A DNA stretch of 14,657 nt from Methylothermaceae bacterium (lineage in GTDB: Bacteria > Pseudomonadota > Gammaproteobacteria > Methylococcales > Methylothermaceae): the NCBI GenBank assembly GCA_027024125.1, contig JALVSV010000263.1, positions 1 through 14,657 on the forward strand, given 5' to 3'. Below, piece after piece: positions 1-7,082 of the stretch. Under the pieces are notes generated by a model that was not told the DNA's origin, made no database searches, and saw only the letters and a list, made by a program, of their open reading frames with translations. A program made the translations under genes and the position numbers. Position 1 is the first letter of the stretch. Each line of letters opens with the position of its first letter.

Positions 1-454
1 GAAACGTCAACAGTGACATCAACAACAGGATCATTCCCCATTGCTGCGGCCGGGCCTCGAGCAAGGGCCCCAGAAAATAACTGCTCACCATGAGCCAGGC
101 CACCCCACCTGCCGCTGCTCTGAATTGCAACCCGGAATAGCGGTAAAGTCCATAGAGCAGCATTGGAATTGCCGCCGCAGCCAGCATGCCCAGCAGCGCC
201 AGGGAAAAATCATGGCCCCACCCCATTGCCAGGGACAATTGCTGCACGACCCAGACGAAACCAGGACCTGACACCGGCCAGGCGATACCCTGATCCAGCC
301 ATTGCAGAATCAGCGCCCAATTCCCTTCATCTCCGGGGCAGCGGGGATAACCCAAACAGCCTCGGGCAACCAGCGATAGACAGAGCCCGACCACACCCAG
401 GATGAGCGGGAAACCCCAAGGGTGAATTTTCAATCGCCGACTCGCTATGGCCAT
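1..454 (-). CDS. GT-C type membrane glycosyltransferase, N-terminal part (partial)
   Basis: An open frame of 151 codons reads leftward from the ATG at 454 and leaves the window with no stop. It starts with a basic stretch (MAIASRRLK) and then a hydrophobic segment at about residues 13-31. A short loop follows with GDEGNW at 41-46, then further hydrophobic segments at about 83-104, 113-131 and from 137 on. An Asp-Glu pair just after the first membrane helix is the hallmark of GT-C glycosyltransferases (ArnT/PMT_2-like), which move a sugar from a polyprenyl-phosphate donor on the outer face of the inner membrane; the acidic loop is the catalytic site in that family. The start is set by an in-frame TAG about 60 bases upstream with no other ATG between. 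No clear Shine-Dalgarno is seen. It is divergent from the suf operon. The fold class is fairly sure, but the acceptor and exact family are not, since most of the protein lies outside the window. Confidence 0.72.
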   Translation of the reverse strand, partial: MAIASRRLKIHPWGFPLILGVVGLCLSLVARGCLGYPRCPGDEGNWALILQWLDQGIAWPVSGPGFVWVVQQLSLAMGWGHDFSLALLGMLAAAAIPMLLYGLYRYSGLQFRAAAGGVAWLMVSSYFLGPLLEARPQQWGMILLLMSLLTF

Positions 455-698
455 TTTCAGCGACTGACGCTGGCATCTTGCCCAAAGCCTTCCGGATGCC
501 TGAAGATATTCGATCTACCCAGATTAGACTTCACTTGGTTCGATTCCATCCCCTTGAAAGGGCGAATATTGTCTCACAGACATGCGGCAATATCAGGACA
601 TAGGTTACCAGCACCAGTGGGTGGCATGTTCGACGCACCGTCATTAGAGCATGGAATACGAGCCGCAGCGGGAAATCTGTTCTCCAGAAACCCAGCAC
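455..698. other. Intergenic stretch between divergent genes
   Basis: This is the non-coding space between the GT-C gene and the suf promoter. It becomes AT-richer toward its right end. I see no RNA gene, no convincing small gene and no clear promoter for the leftward gene. A plus-strand frame from 422 to 724 crosses it, but it overlaps both the GT-C start and the suf operator and has no recognisable protein character. Confidence 0.5.
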
Positions 699-742
699 TT
701 TACTTGGATTTTAATTGGGACTAATATAGTCCACAATTAAAA
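699..742 (+). promoter_or_regulatory. suf operon promoter with Rrf2/IscR-type operator palindrome
   Basis: A near-perfect palindrome lies at 709-742: TTTTAATTG (709-717), GGACTAATATAGTCC (718-732), one extra base, then CAATTAAAA (734-742). Its core GACTAATATAGTC (719-731) fits the IscR type-1 pattern GACTRwwwYAGTC at every position. A plausible sigma-70 promoter overlaps it: -35 TTTACT at 699-704, a 17-base spacer, and -10 TAATAT at 722-727, with the start of transcription expected near 734. A protein bound to the palindrome would cover the -10 box, so repression is the simple reading. The regulator gene starts at 756, so autoregulation by the Rrf2 protein, as with IscR in E. coli, is inferred. 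Box positions are by eye. Confidence 0.75.
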
Positions 743-755
743 TTCAATAGCAATC

Positions 756-1208
756 ATGTTACGTCTGAGCAAACTGACTGACTACGCCATCGTCATCGCC
801 TGTTACTGTGCCCGCAAGCCACAGGCGTTACACAATGCCGCTGAAATCTCGACGGCGGTGGGTATTTCCCTGCCCACGGTGCAGAAGATCCTCAAGCGCC
901 TGACTCAGGCCGGCATATTCCGGTCCGAGCGAGGTGCCCACGGCGGCTATTGTCTGGCCGACCAGCCGCAACAGGTCAACGTTGCCCAAATCATCGCCGC
1001 CCTGGAGGGTCCCATCGGCCTGACCGAATGCAGCCTGGCCGAAAACCAGTGCCAACAGGAGGAAGGCTGCGATATCCGTGGCAATTGGGCCCTGATCAAC
1101 CGGGCCATTCAGACGGCCCTGGAGGCGGTCACCCTGGCGGATATGGTCAAACCCGCACCGAGGGAGATTCCCATTTCCCTCGGCGGCCTTCACGCCACCA
1201 TCCGCTGA
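756..1208 (+). CDS. Rrf2-family SUF system Fe-S assembly transcriptional regulator (IscR-like)
   Basis: This 150-residue protein has the layout of the Rrf2 family, to which IscR belongs. The N-terminal winged helix-turn-helix runs over about residues 1-70 ([14 protein letters not shown], then [22 protein letters not shown] as the recognition region). Three cysteines follow at 92, 99 and 105, close to the spacing of the [2Fe-2S] ligands of IscR (92, 98, 104). It most resembles the proteobacterial 'SUF system Fe-S cluster assembly regulator' group, which sits first in suf operons. It probably binds a cluster and represses the operon through the palindrome about 14-47 bases upstream of its start. 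The ATG at 756 has no strong Shine-Dalgarno, and the leader is only about 22 bases. sufB starts 19 bases after its stop. It is not the DeoR-like SufR of cyanobacteria despite the shared name sometimes used. Confidence 0.93.
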   Translation: MLRLSKLTDYAIVIACYCARKPQALHNAAEISTAVGISLPTVQKILKRLTQAGIFRSERGAHGGYCLADQPQQVNVAQIIAALEGPIGLTECSLAENQCQQEEGCDIRGNWALINRAIQTALEAVTLADMVKPAPREIPISLGGLHATIR

Positions 1209-1227
1209 ATCATCTAGGAGTCACACC

Positions 1228-2679
1228 ATGGCAGCAAGCAGCAAAGATCTGGAGACACTCATCGGCCGCGAATACGAGGAAGGTTTCGTCACCGAGGTGG
1301 AAGAAGACCGCCTCCCCCCAGGCCTCAATGAAGATATCATTCGCGCCTTATCGGCCAAGAAGGATGAGCCCGAATGGATGCTGGAATGGCGTCTGGAAGC
1401 CTACCGCCACTGGATCAGGATGGAAGAACCGCATCACTGGCCCCACATTCAGTATCACCCCATTGATTACCAGGCTATCAGTTACTATGCCGCCCCCAAA
1501 TCCCCCAAGGACGGTCCCAAGAGCCTGGACGAGGTCGATCCCAAGCTGCTGGAGACCTTCGAGAAGCTGGGGATCCCATTGCACGAGCGCAAGAGGCTGG
1601 CCGGCGTGGCGGTGGATGCGGTGTTCGACAGCGTCTCGGTGGCCACCACCTTCAAGGAGACCCTGGAAAAGGCAGGGGTGATCTTCTGTCCGATCTCCGA
1701 AGCGATTCGCGAACACCCGGAACTGGTGCGTAAATATCTGGGCACGGTGGTCCCCCAGGGGGACAATTTCTTCGCCGCCATCAATTCGGCGGTGTTCTCC
1801 GACGGTTCCTTCGTCTACATCCCCAAAGGTGTGCGCTGCCCGATGGAACTATCCACCTATTTTCGTATCAACGCCGCCAACACCGGGCAGTTCGAGCGCA
1901 CCCTGATCATTGCCGACGAAGGATCCCACGTCTCCTACCTGGAGGGCTGCACCGCTCCGATGCGCGACGAGAACCAGCTGCACGCGGCGGTAGTGGAACT
2001 GGTGGCGATGAAAGATGCCCAGATCAAATATTCCACGGTGCAAAACTGGTATCCGGGCGACGAAGAGGGCCGGGGCGGTATCTACAACTTCGTCACCAAG
2101 CGCGGTGAATGCCGCGGTGACCGGGCCAAGATCTCCTGGACCCAGGTGGAGACAGGCTCAGCCATCACCTGGAAGTATCCCAGCTGCGTCCTGCGTGGAA
2201 ACGATTCGGTGGGCGAATTCTATTCGGTGGCACTCACCAATCATTTCCAGCAGGCCGACACCGGAACCAAGATGATCCATATCGGCAGGAACACCAGAAG
2301 CACCATCATCTCCAAGGGAATCTCGGCCGGCCGAGCCCAGAACACCTACCGGGGACTGGTCAAGGTGCTCAAGAGCGCTGAAGGCGCCCGCAACTATACC
2401 CAGTGTGACTCACTGCTGATCGGCGACCAGTGCGGCGCCCACACCTTCCCTTATATCGAGGTCAAACGCGCCGATGCCCAGCTTGAACACGAGGCCACCA
2501 CATCCAAGATCAGTGAAGACCAGCTGTTCTACTGCCAACAGCGTGGTATCTCGGCCGAGGATGCGGTCTCGATGATCGTCAACGGCTTCTGCAAGGAGGT
2601 GTTCAAGGAGCTGCCGATGGAGTTCGCTGTGGAAGCGCAGAACCTGTTGGGAGTGAGTCTGGAGGGGAGCGTGGGATGA
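1228..2679 (+). CDS. sufB: Fe-S cluster assembly scaffold protein SufB
   Basis: SufB is a core subunit of the SufBC2D complex, the cytoplasmic scaffold on which iron-sulfur clusters are built. The protein is 483 residues, near the usual 470-495. The C-terminal core matches E. coli SufB closely: CGAHTFPY at 402-409, then [19 protein letters not shown] at 418-436 and the end [16 protein letters not shown]. Cys402 corresponds to the essential E. coli Cys405. The N-terminal helical part carries the family motif [12 protein letters not shown] at 48-59. A good Shine-Dalgarno, AGGAG at 1216-1220, lies 7 bases before the ATG. The gene is followed not by sufC but by a 1.1 kb block with two toxin-antitoxin modules, which is unusual, since sufB and sufC are normally adjacent. 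Confidence 0.97.
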   Translation: MAASSKDLETLIGREYEEGFVTEVEEDRLPPGLNEDIIRALSAKKDEPEWMLEWRLEAYRHWIRMEEPHHWPHIQYHPIDYQAISYYAAPKSPKDGPKSLDEVDPKLLETFEKLGIPLHERKRLAGVAVDAVFDSVSVATTFKETLEKAGVIFCPISEAIREHPELVRKYLGTVVPQGDNFFAAINSAVFSDGSFVYIPKGVRCPMELSTYFRINAANTGQFERTLIIADEGSHVSYLEGCTAPMRDENQLHAAVVELVAMKDAQIKYSTVQNWYPGDEEGRGGIYNFVTKRGECRGDRAKISWTQVETGSAITWKYPSCVLRGNDSVGEFYSVALTNHFQQADTGTKMIHIGRNTRSTIISKGISAGRAQNTYRGLVKVLKSAEGARNYTQCDSLLIGDQCGAHTFPYIEVKRADAQLEHEATTSKISEDQLFYCQQRGISAEDAVSMIVNGFCKEVFKELPMEFAVEAQNLLGVSLEGSVG

Positions 2680-2712
2680 TAGTAACGGTAGGTAAGTTTA
2701 CGCGCCGTTCAT

Positions 2713-2731
2713 GGGTGCATGAAATGCACCC
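2713..2731. repeat. Hairpin repeat (REP-like), short copy
   Basis: GGGTGCAT (2713-2720), a GAA loop, and ATGCACCC (2724-2731) form a perfect 8-bp stem 34 bases after the sufB stop. Nearly the same hairpin, with loop GGA, occurs at 10341-10357 in the prfB-lysS gap, so this is probably one member of a short interspersed palindrome family. Only TTT follows, so it is a poor rho-independent terminator, but it could slow or protect mRNA between sufB and the downstream genes. The remaining bases to 2814 hold TTGACA at 2755-2760 without a good -10 partner. Confidence 0.6.
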
Positions 2732-2814
2732 TTTGATCCCGCTTTACATGGGGTTTGACAGGTATAACAGTATCTACGGCTACACGGGTGAAGATGTAAG
2801 GCAGCGTGGGTTAA

Positions 2815-3066
2815 GTGTCAAAGTATGAAATTGAATTCCAATCCCGGGCACTCAAGGATCTCAAAGCGACTCCACAACAAGATGTGCAACGGATTCTGGG
2901 TAAGATCCAGAAATTGGAAAATGGCATGCACGGTGACATCAAGAAATTGACCAACTTCACCCCAGAATACCGTTTAAGGATTGGAGATTATCGCGTTTTG
3001 TTCGAATTGAACGACACACGAATTATCATTCATCGTATCAAGCATAGGAAAAAGGTTTACCAATGA
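2815..3066 (+). CDS. RelE/ParE-family type II toxin (module 1)
   Basis: This 83-residue protein has the compact beta-alpha-beta layout of RelE-type toxins, ribosome-dependent mRNA interferases. The start is MSKYEIEFQSRALKDLK, followed by a helical pair to about residue 46. The strand motif YRLRIGDYRVLFEL (52-65) comes next, and the end is IIIHRIKHRKKVYQ, with basic residues and a tyrosine at the positions usually used in catalysis. The start is GTG at 2815: an in-frame TAA sits directly before it, so nothing longer is possible. Its last codons overlap the antitoxin start (ATGA at 3063-3066), giving toxin-first order. Base composition is AT-richer than the suf genes. Family assignment is firm; whether it is an RNase (RelE) or a gyrase poison (ParE) cannot be told, but the charged C-terminal end favours RelE. 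Confidence 0.9.
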   Translation: MSKYEIEFQSRALKDLKATPQQDVQRILGKIQKLENGMHGDIKKLTNFTPEYRLRIGDYRVLFELNDTRIIIHRIKHRKKVYQ

Positions 3067-3269
3067 AGATTCATCCACAAATCATCAAGAAGGGAGAGAA
3101 AGACGAATTTATTGTCCTGCCAGTTGAGGAGTTCGAAACCCTTCTGGAAATGGCTGAAGCCTACGAGGACCTCAAGGACCTGCGTGAAGCCAAAGCCCAG
3201 ACGAGGGGTGAAAAAGGCGTCCCTCTTGATGAAGTCATTGCCGAAATGGCCCCGGAACTCAAACGGTGA
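3063..3269 (+). CDS. Phd/YefM-like antitoxin (module 1)
   Basis: This 68-residue acidic protein partners the RelE-like toxin that overlaps it by four bases. The N-terminal part (MKIHPQIIKKGEKDEFIVLPVEEFETLLEMAEAYEDLKDLREA) has the strand-helix pattern and the 'F-V-L-P-x-E-E-F' feature of small Phd/YefM-type antitoxins. The acidic C-terminal tail (about 45-68) would wrap the toxin. Such proteins neutralise the toxin and usually bind the module's own promoter. The four-base overlap implies coupled translation. Second place in the module is less common than first but is known for RelE/Phd-like pairs. Confidence 0.82.
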   Translation: MKIHPQIIKKGEKDEFIVLPVEEFETLLEMAEAYEDLKDLREAKAQTRGEKGVPLDEVIAEMAPELKR

Positions 3270-3275
3270 ACCAAT

Positions 3276-3494
3276 ATGACCAAATTACTGGAAAAAGCGT
3301 TCGAGGAAGCTTCAAAGCTGTCAGAATTGGATCAAAATGCCTTGGGTCATTGGCTGATAGAAGAAGTTCTGGCCGAAAAAAAATGGCAATCCATGTTTGC
3401 CGATTCCAAAGACGTCTTGGAAGCACTGGCGGATGAAGCTCTGGCTGATCATGAACAGGGCAAAACCGAGAAACTCGATCTTGATCAATTGTGA
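3276..3494 (+). CDS. Putative antitoxin of module 2
   Basis: This 72-residue, acidic, mainly helical protein reads MTKLLEKAFEEASKLSELDQ at its start, with LGHWLIEEVLAEKKW (23-37) and an acidic tail ALADHEQGKTEKLDLDQL. Proteins of this kind, often left 'hypothetical', precede a small RelE-like toxin, as here. The role is inferred from size, charge and position. Its stop overlaps the GTG start of the toxin frame (GTGA, 3491-3494). It begins 6 bases after the module 1 antitoxin; GGTGA at 3265-3269 could serve as a ribosome site. It is intact while its partner is frameshifted. Confidence 0.68.
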   Translation: MTKLLEKAFEEASKLSELDQNALGHWLIEEVLAEKKWQSMFADSKDVLEALADEALADHEQGKTEKLDLDQL

Positions 3495-3792
3495 AATCCA
3501 ATACCACGGAGAAATTTCGTGGCTTGTTGGCCGACTTACCTGCCGAGATCCGCAAGCAGGCAAAAGTTGCTTACATCCAATTTTGCCGGGAACCCTATTA
3601 CCCAGGGTTACGCTTCAAGCGGGTACATTCGAAACGGCCAATCTACTCTGTTCGCTCACCCGGGATTATCGTGCATTGGGAATCCAGCAGAATGGCAGAA
3701 TGATCTGGTTTTGGATTGGCTCCCACACGGACTACGAAAAATTTCTTCAACAGCTGAGACAGCATTTAATTCATGACCGACACCTTACTTAA
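3491..3792 (+). pseudogene. RelE-like toxin of module 2, broken by a one-base deletion
   Basis: From the GTG at 3491 a frame encodes MKSNTTEKFRGLLADLP through RPIYSVR (residues 49-55), then changes to unrelated residues and stops at 3703. The missing half is in another frame from 3658: TRDYRALG, MIWFWIGSHTDYEKFLQQL, to a stop at 3792. Adding one base between 3655 and 3656 gives IYSVR-(I/V)-TRDYRALG, the expected continuous motif of this toxin family, and a protein of about 100 residues. So one base has been lost, or misread. As written the toxin lacks its second half, including the strand with the conserved tyrosine, arginine and tryptophan residues, and is probably dead. The restored frame would overlap the sufC start by 20 bases. 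Confidence 0.8.
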
Positions 3793-4546
3793 AATCGAAA
3801 ACCTCCACGCCTGCGTGGAAGACAAACACATCCTCAAAGGGATCGACCTGACCCTCGACTACGGCCAGGTTCATGCCATCATGGGACCCAACGGCTCTGG
3901 CAAGAGCACCCTGGCCAATGTGCTGGCAGGCAGGGATGGCTATGAGATCACCGAGGGGCGGGTGTGGTACCGGGGCCATGATCTCCTGGCCATGCCACCG
4001 GAGGAACGGGCCCGTGAGGGGGTTTTCCTGGCCTTCCAATATCCGGTGGAGATCCCCGGGGTCAGCAACATCTATTTCCTCAAGGCGGCACTCAACGCCA
4101 TTCGCAAGCATCGCGGCGAATCCGAAGTGGATGCGATGGATTTCATTCTGCTGGTCAAGGAAAAGATGAAACGGATGCAGATGGACGAGCAGTTTCTTTA
4201 TCGCGCCATCAACGAAGGTTTCTCCGGGGGCGAGAAAAAGCGTAACGAGATCCTGCAGATGCTGGTACTGGAACCCACCCTGTGCCTCCTGGACGAGATC
4301 GACTCGGGGCTTGACATCGACGCACTCAAGATCGTCGCCGAAGGAATCGAGGCCCTCAGATCACCCGAACGTGGCTTCCTGATGGTGACCCACTACCAAC
4401 GCTTGCTCGACTACGTACAGCCGGATGTGGTACATGTGTTTGCCAACGGCCGTATCGTCAAATCCGGAGGACCGGAACTTGCCAGGGAACTGGAAACCAA
4501 GGGTTATGGCTGGATCGAACACTATCTGGAGGCTCAGGCCCGATGA
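3773..4546 (+). CDS. sufC: Fe-S cluster assembly ATPase SufC
   Basis: SufC is the ABC-type ATPase that drives conformational change in the SufBCD scaffold during cluster building; it is soluble and not part of a transporter. All nucleotide-binding motifs are present in the 257 residues: Walker A GPNGSGKS (38-45), Q-loop Gln89 in FQYP, signature SGGEKKR (151-157), Walker B CLLDEID (171-177) and switch His207 in VTHYQR. SGLDIDAL after Walker B is typical of SufC. The length is near the usual 248-260. The ATG at 3773 has no recognisable Shine-Dalgarno, and translation may have relied on the upstream toxin frame that overlaps it. Its stop overlaps the sufD start (ATGA). Confidence 0.97.
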   Translation: MTDTLLKIENLHACVEDKHILKGIDLTLDYGQVHAIMGPNGSGKSTLANVLAGRDGYEITEGRVWYRGHDLLAMPPEERAREGVFLAFQYPVEIPGVSNIYFLKAALNAIRKHRGESEVDAMDFILLVKEKMKRMQMDEQFLYRAINEGFSGGEKKRNEILQMLVLEPTLCLLDEIDSGLDIDALKIVAEGIEALRSPERGFLMVTHYQRLLDYVQPDVVHVFANGRIVKSGGPELARELETKGYGWIEHYLEAQAR

Positions 4547-5838
4547 CTCTGAGCGCTGAAGCCCTGGCCCTGTATCAAGATGCGGTCGAATCCCTGGCCT
4601 CGAACAGCCCCGCCTGGCTTGCGGGATTACGTCGGAAGGCCCTGGATCGATTTGCCACCAATGGTTTTCCCTCTCCTCGCGAGGAGGAGTGGAAATATAC
4701 CAACATCACCGCCATCGAGCGCAAGGGCTTTGCCGTTGCCACGTCAATGGGCGAAGTGGATCCGGCCTGGATTGGCTCACTGCTGCTGCCAGAGTGCTGG
4801 CATCTGGTGCTGATCGATGGTCACTTCGCACGGGACCTTTCCCATCCGGCCCTGGTAGGCGACGTGGTCTTCTGCGACATGGAGGCGGCTAAATTAAGGC
4901 ACGCGGACCTGCTCGCCGAGGGATTCGGCCAGGCGGTGGACGTGGATCATGGATTCATCGACTTCAACACCGCCCTGTTCCAGGGAGGCGCCCTGATCCG
5001 CTTGAACCCAGGCACCCGGCTGGAGCAGCCGATACAGATTCTCCACATTCTAACCCAGGCAGCGGCCATTCCCACCCGCCACCTGATTCAGATCGGAGAG
5101 GAAGCGGAAGCGACGGTGATCGAATCCCATGCCGGTGTCGCCGCAGGTCTCACCGCCCATGTCAGCGAGGTCCTGCTGGGAAAGAATGCCAGCCTGAAAC
5201 ACTTCATCATCCAGGAGGATCACCAGCGGGCCTTTCATTTCGGTGGCCTTTATGTCAGGCAGGAAACAGGCTCACGCCTTGCCCAGACCCAGTTCGCCCT
5301 GGGAGGGTTTCTGGCGCGAAGCGAAATCCACGTGACGATCGGTAAAGACTGTGAGACCCTTCTCGACGGGCTGCACTGGGCCAACGGGCGGCGCCACCTG
5401 GACACTCACACGCGCCTGGTGCATGCCAAACCCAATGGCACCAGCCGGGAGAACTACAAGGTCATCGCCGAAGAACGGGGCCGCAGCGTCTTTCAGGGCC
5501 GCATCGTGGTCGAACCCGGGGCGCAGAAAACCGATGCCGCGATGAACAACCGCAATCTGCTGCTTTCCGACGATGCCGAGGTGGACAGCAAGCCACAACT
5601 GGAAATCTATGCCGATGACGTCAAGTGCGCTCACGGGGTCACCATCGGCCAACTGGATCCAGACGCGTTGTTCTATCTACAGACCCGCGGCATCGATGCC
5701 GAATCGGCCCGCCAACTGCTCCTCTACGGCTTCGTCAACGAATTGATCGAGGCGGTGGACGTCGAGCCTCTGCGCGGTTATCTGCACAGGCAGCTGGATC
5801 GCCGTTTCCACGCCATCCCATTGGAAGAAAACCCATGA
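4543..5838 (+). CDS. sufD: Fe-S cluster assembly protein SufD
   Basis: SufD is the SufB paralogue that completes the SufBC2D complex and helps bring iron to the scaffold. The protein has 431 residues against about 423 in E. coli. The N-terminal helical region contains GFPSPREEEWKYTN (41-54), a SufD hallmark, followed by a long right-handed beta-helix region. The C-terminal core has KCAHGVTIGQLDPDALFYLQ (361-380); His364 matches the histidine (E. coli His360) needed for cluster formation. It then ends in a helical segment with LLLYGFVNELIEAV. The start overlaps the sufC stop by four bases and the stop overlaps the sufS start in the same way, so translation is coupled. Confidence 0.96.
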   Translation: MTLSAEALALYQDAVESLASNSPAWLAGLRRKALDRFATNGFPSPREEEWKYTNITAIERKGFAVATSMGEVDPAWIGSLLLPECWHLVLIDGHFARDLSHPALVGDVVFCDMEAAKLRHADLLAEGFGQAVDVDHGFIDFNTALFQGGALIRLNPGTRLEQPIQILHILTQAAAIPTRHLIQIGEEAEATVIESHAGVAAGLTAHVSEVLLGKNASLKHFIIQEDHQRAFHFGGLYVRQETGSRLAQTQFALGGFLARSEIHVTIGKDCETLLDGLHWANGRRHLDTHTRLVHAKPNGTSRENYKVIAEERGRSVFQGRIVVEPGAQKTDAAMNNRNLLLSDDAEVDSKPQLEIYADDVKCAHGVTIGQLDPDALFYLQTRGIDAESARQLLLYGFVNELIEAVDVEPLRGYLHRQLDRRFHAIPLEENP

Positions 5839-7082
5839 GCACCGTGCCAACACAATCCCCACAGACCTACCCCATCGACCGTATCCGCGCCGACTTCCCT
5901 GCCCTGCAGCAGCAGATCCGCGGCAAGCCGCTCGTCTATCTGGACAATGCCGCCAGCGCCCAGAAACCGAACCAGGTGATTGACACCCTGGCCGATTTCT
6001 ATCGTCACGATTTCTCCAACATCCATCGCAGCGTCCATACCCTTGGTGAGCGGGCCACAGCCAAATACGAGGCCGCCCGCGATACCGTGCGCCGCTTCCT
6101 CAATGCCAGGCAAACCGAAGAGATCGTGTTCGTGCGCGGCACCACCGAAGCAATCAACCTGGTGGCCCAAAGCTTCGGAGGCAGCCAGTTCAAGGAAGGC
6201 GACGAGATCCTCATCAGCGCCATGGAGCACCACTCCAATATCGTGCCCTGGCAGATGGTGTGTCAACAGACTGGCGCCCGGTTACGAGTGGTGCCGATCA
6301 ATGACCATGGTGAGCTGATCCTGGAGGAATACCAGCGGCTCCTGGGATCACGCACCCGCCTGGTGTCGATCACCCATATGTCCAACGCCCTTGGCACCCT
6401 CAATCCGGTGAAGGAGATCATCGACCTGGCCCATACCCGGGAGATCCCGGTGCTTCTTGATGGCGCTCAGGCAGTTCCTCATCTGCCGGTGGACGTGCAG
6501 GCATTGGATTGCGATTTTTACGCCTTCTCAGGCCACAAGCTGTATGGTCCCACCGGCATCGGCGTCCTCTACGGCAAGCGGGAATTGCTCGAGGCGATGC
6601 CCCCCTGGCAGGGAGGGGGGGAGATGATCCGTACCGTCACCTTCGAAAAGACTGAATACAACGAACTCCCCTACAAATTCGAGGCCGGCACGCCCGCCAT
6701 CGCCGAGGCAGTGGGGCTGGGCGCGGCCATCGATTATGTGGAAGCCATCGGCTGGGACCACATCGCTGCCCACGAACACGCCTTGATAGAGTATGCCACC
6801 GAAATGGTACACACCATTCCAGGCCTTGGAATCATCGGCACGGCAGCGGAGAAAGGCGCCATTCTCTCCTTCGCCCTGGACCGGGTCCACCCCCACGATA
6901 TCGGCACCTTCCTGGATCACTACGGCATCGCGGTGCGCGCAGGCCACCACTGCGCCATGCCGGTGATGGATTTCTTCAAGGTGCCGGCCACTGCCAGGGC
7001 CTCCTTCGGAATCTACAACACCCTGGAAGAGGTGGATCAATTGATCCACGCCATCAAGGAAATCATCAAGGTATTTGGCTGA
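5835..7082 (+). CDS. sufS: Cysteine desulfurase SufS (group II)
   Basis: SufS is a pyridoxal-phosphate enzyme that takes sulfur from cysteine, leaving alanine, and passes it as persulfide to a partner. The protein has 415 residues. Lys235 in FSGHKLYGPTGIG binds the cofactor, Asp209 and Gln212 (LLDGAQAVPH) hold the pyridine ring, His132 stacks over it (MEHHSN), and Cys373 in RAGHHCAMP is the persulfide-carrying residue. The short loop around Cys373 is of group II (SufS) type, not the longer loop of IscS/NifS. The frame is open upstream to 5625, but that extension lies entirely within sufD in another frame. The ATG at 5835 overlaps the sufD stop (ATGA), has GGAAG at 5823-5827, and gives the normal N-terminus. 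Confidence 0.96.
   Translation: MSTVPTQSPQTYPIDRIRADFPALQQQIRGKPLVYLDNAASAQKPNQVIDTLADFYRHDFSNIHRSVHTLGERATAKYEAARDTVRRFLNARQTEEIVFVRGTTEAINLVAQSFGGSQFKEGDEILISAMEHHSNIVPWQMVCQQTGARLRVVPINDHGELILEEYQRLLGSRTRLVSITHMSNALGTLNPVKEIIDLAHTREIPVLLDGAQAVPHLPVDVQALDCDFYAFSGHKLYGPTGIGVLYGKRELLEAMPPWQGGGEMIRTVTFEKTEYNELPYKFEAGTPAIAEAVGLGAAIDYVEAIGWDHIAAHEHALIEYATEMVHTIPGLGIIGTAAEKGAILSFALDRVHPHDIGTFLDHYGIAVRAGHHCAMPVMDFFKVPATARASFGIYNTLEEVDQLIHAIKEIIKVFG

Noticed and set aside
619..639. A third, degenerate copy of the hairpin repeat in the suf upstream region
   Set aside because: Only GGTG/CACC pair and the centre does not match the other copies; this is within chance.
422..724. Plus-strand frame of 100 codons upstream of the regulator
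   Set aside because: It overlaps the GT-C gene start and ends inside the suf operator, has a GTG start with no ribosome site, and its protein has no recognisable pattern.
2755..2784. A dedicated promoter for the toxin-antitoxin block (TTGACA at 2755-2760)
   Set aside because: No acceptable -10 box lies 16-18 bases downstream; TATAAC at 2763 is far too close.
3653..3670. Programmed -1 frameshifting in the module 2 toxin
   Set aside because: The bases at the break do not form an X-XXY-YYZ slippery heptamer in the reading frame, and a one-base deletion explains the break more simply.
5625..5834. 70-residue N-terminal extension of SufS
   Set aside because: The extension lies in the sufD coding region in a different frame, and the ATG at 5835 overlapping the sufD stop gives the standard N-terminus.
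5778..6266. Long antisense frames inside sufD, sufS, lysS and others
   Set aside because: In GC-rich coding DNA the opposite strand often stays open; these proteins resemble nothing and lie wholly within well-recognised genes.
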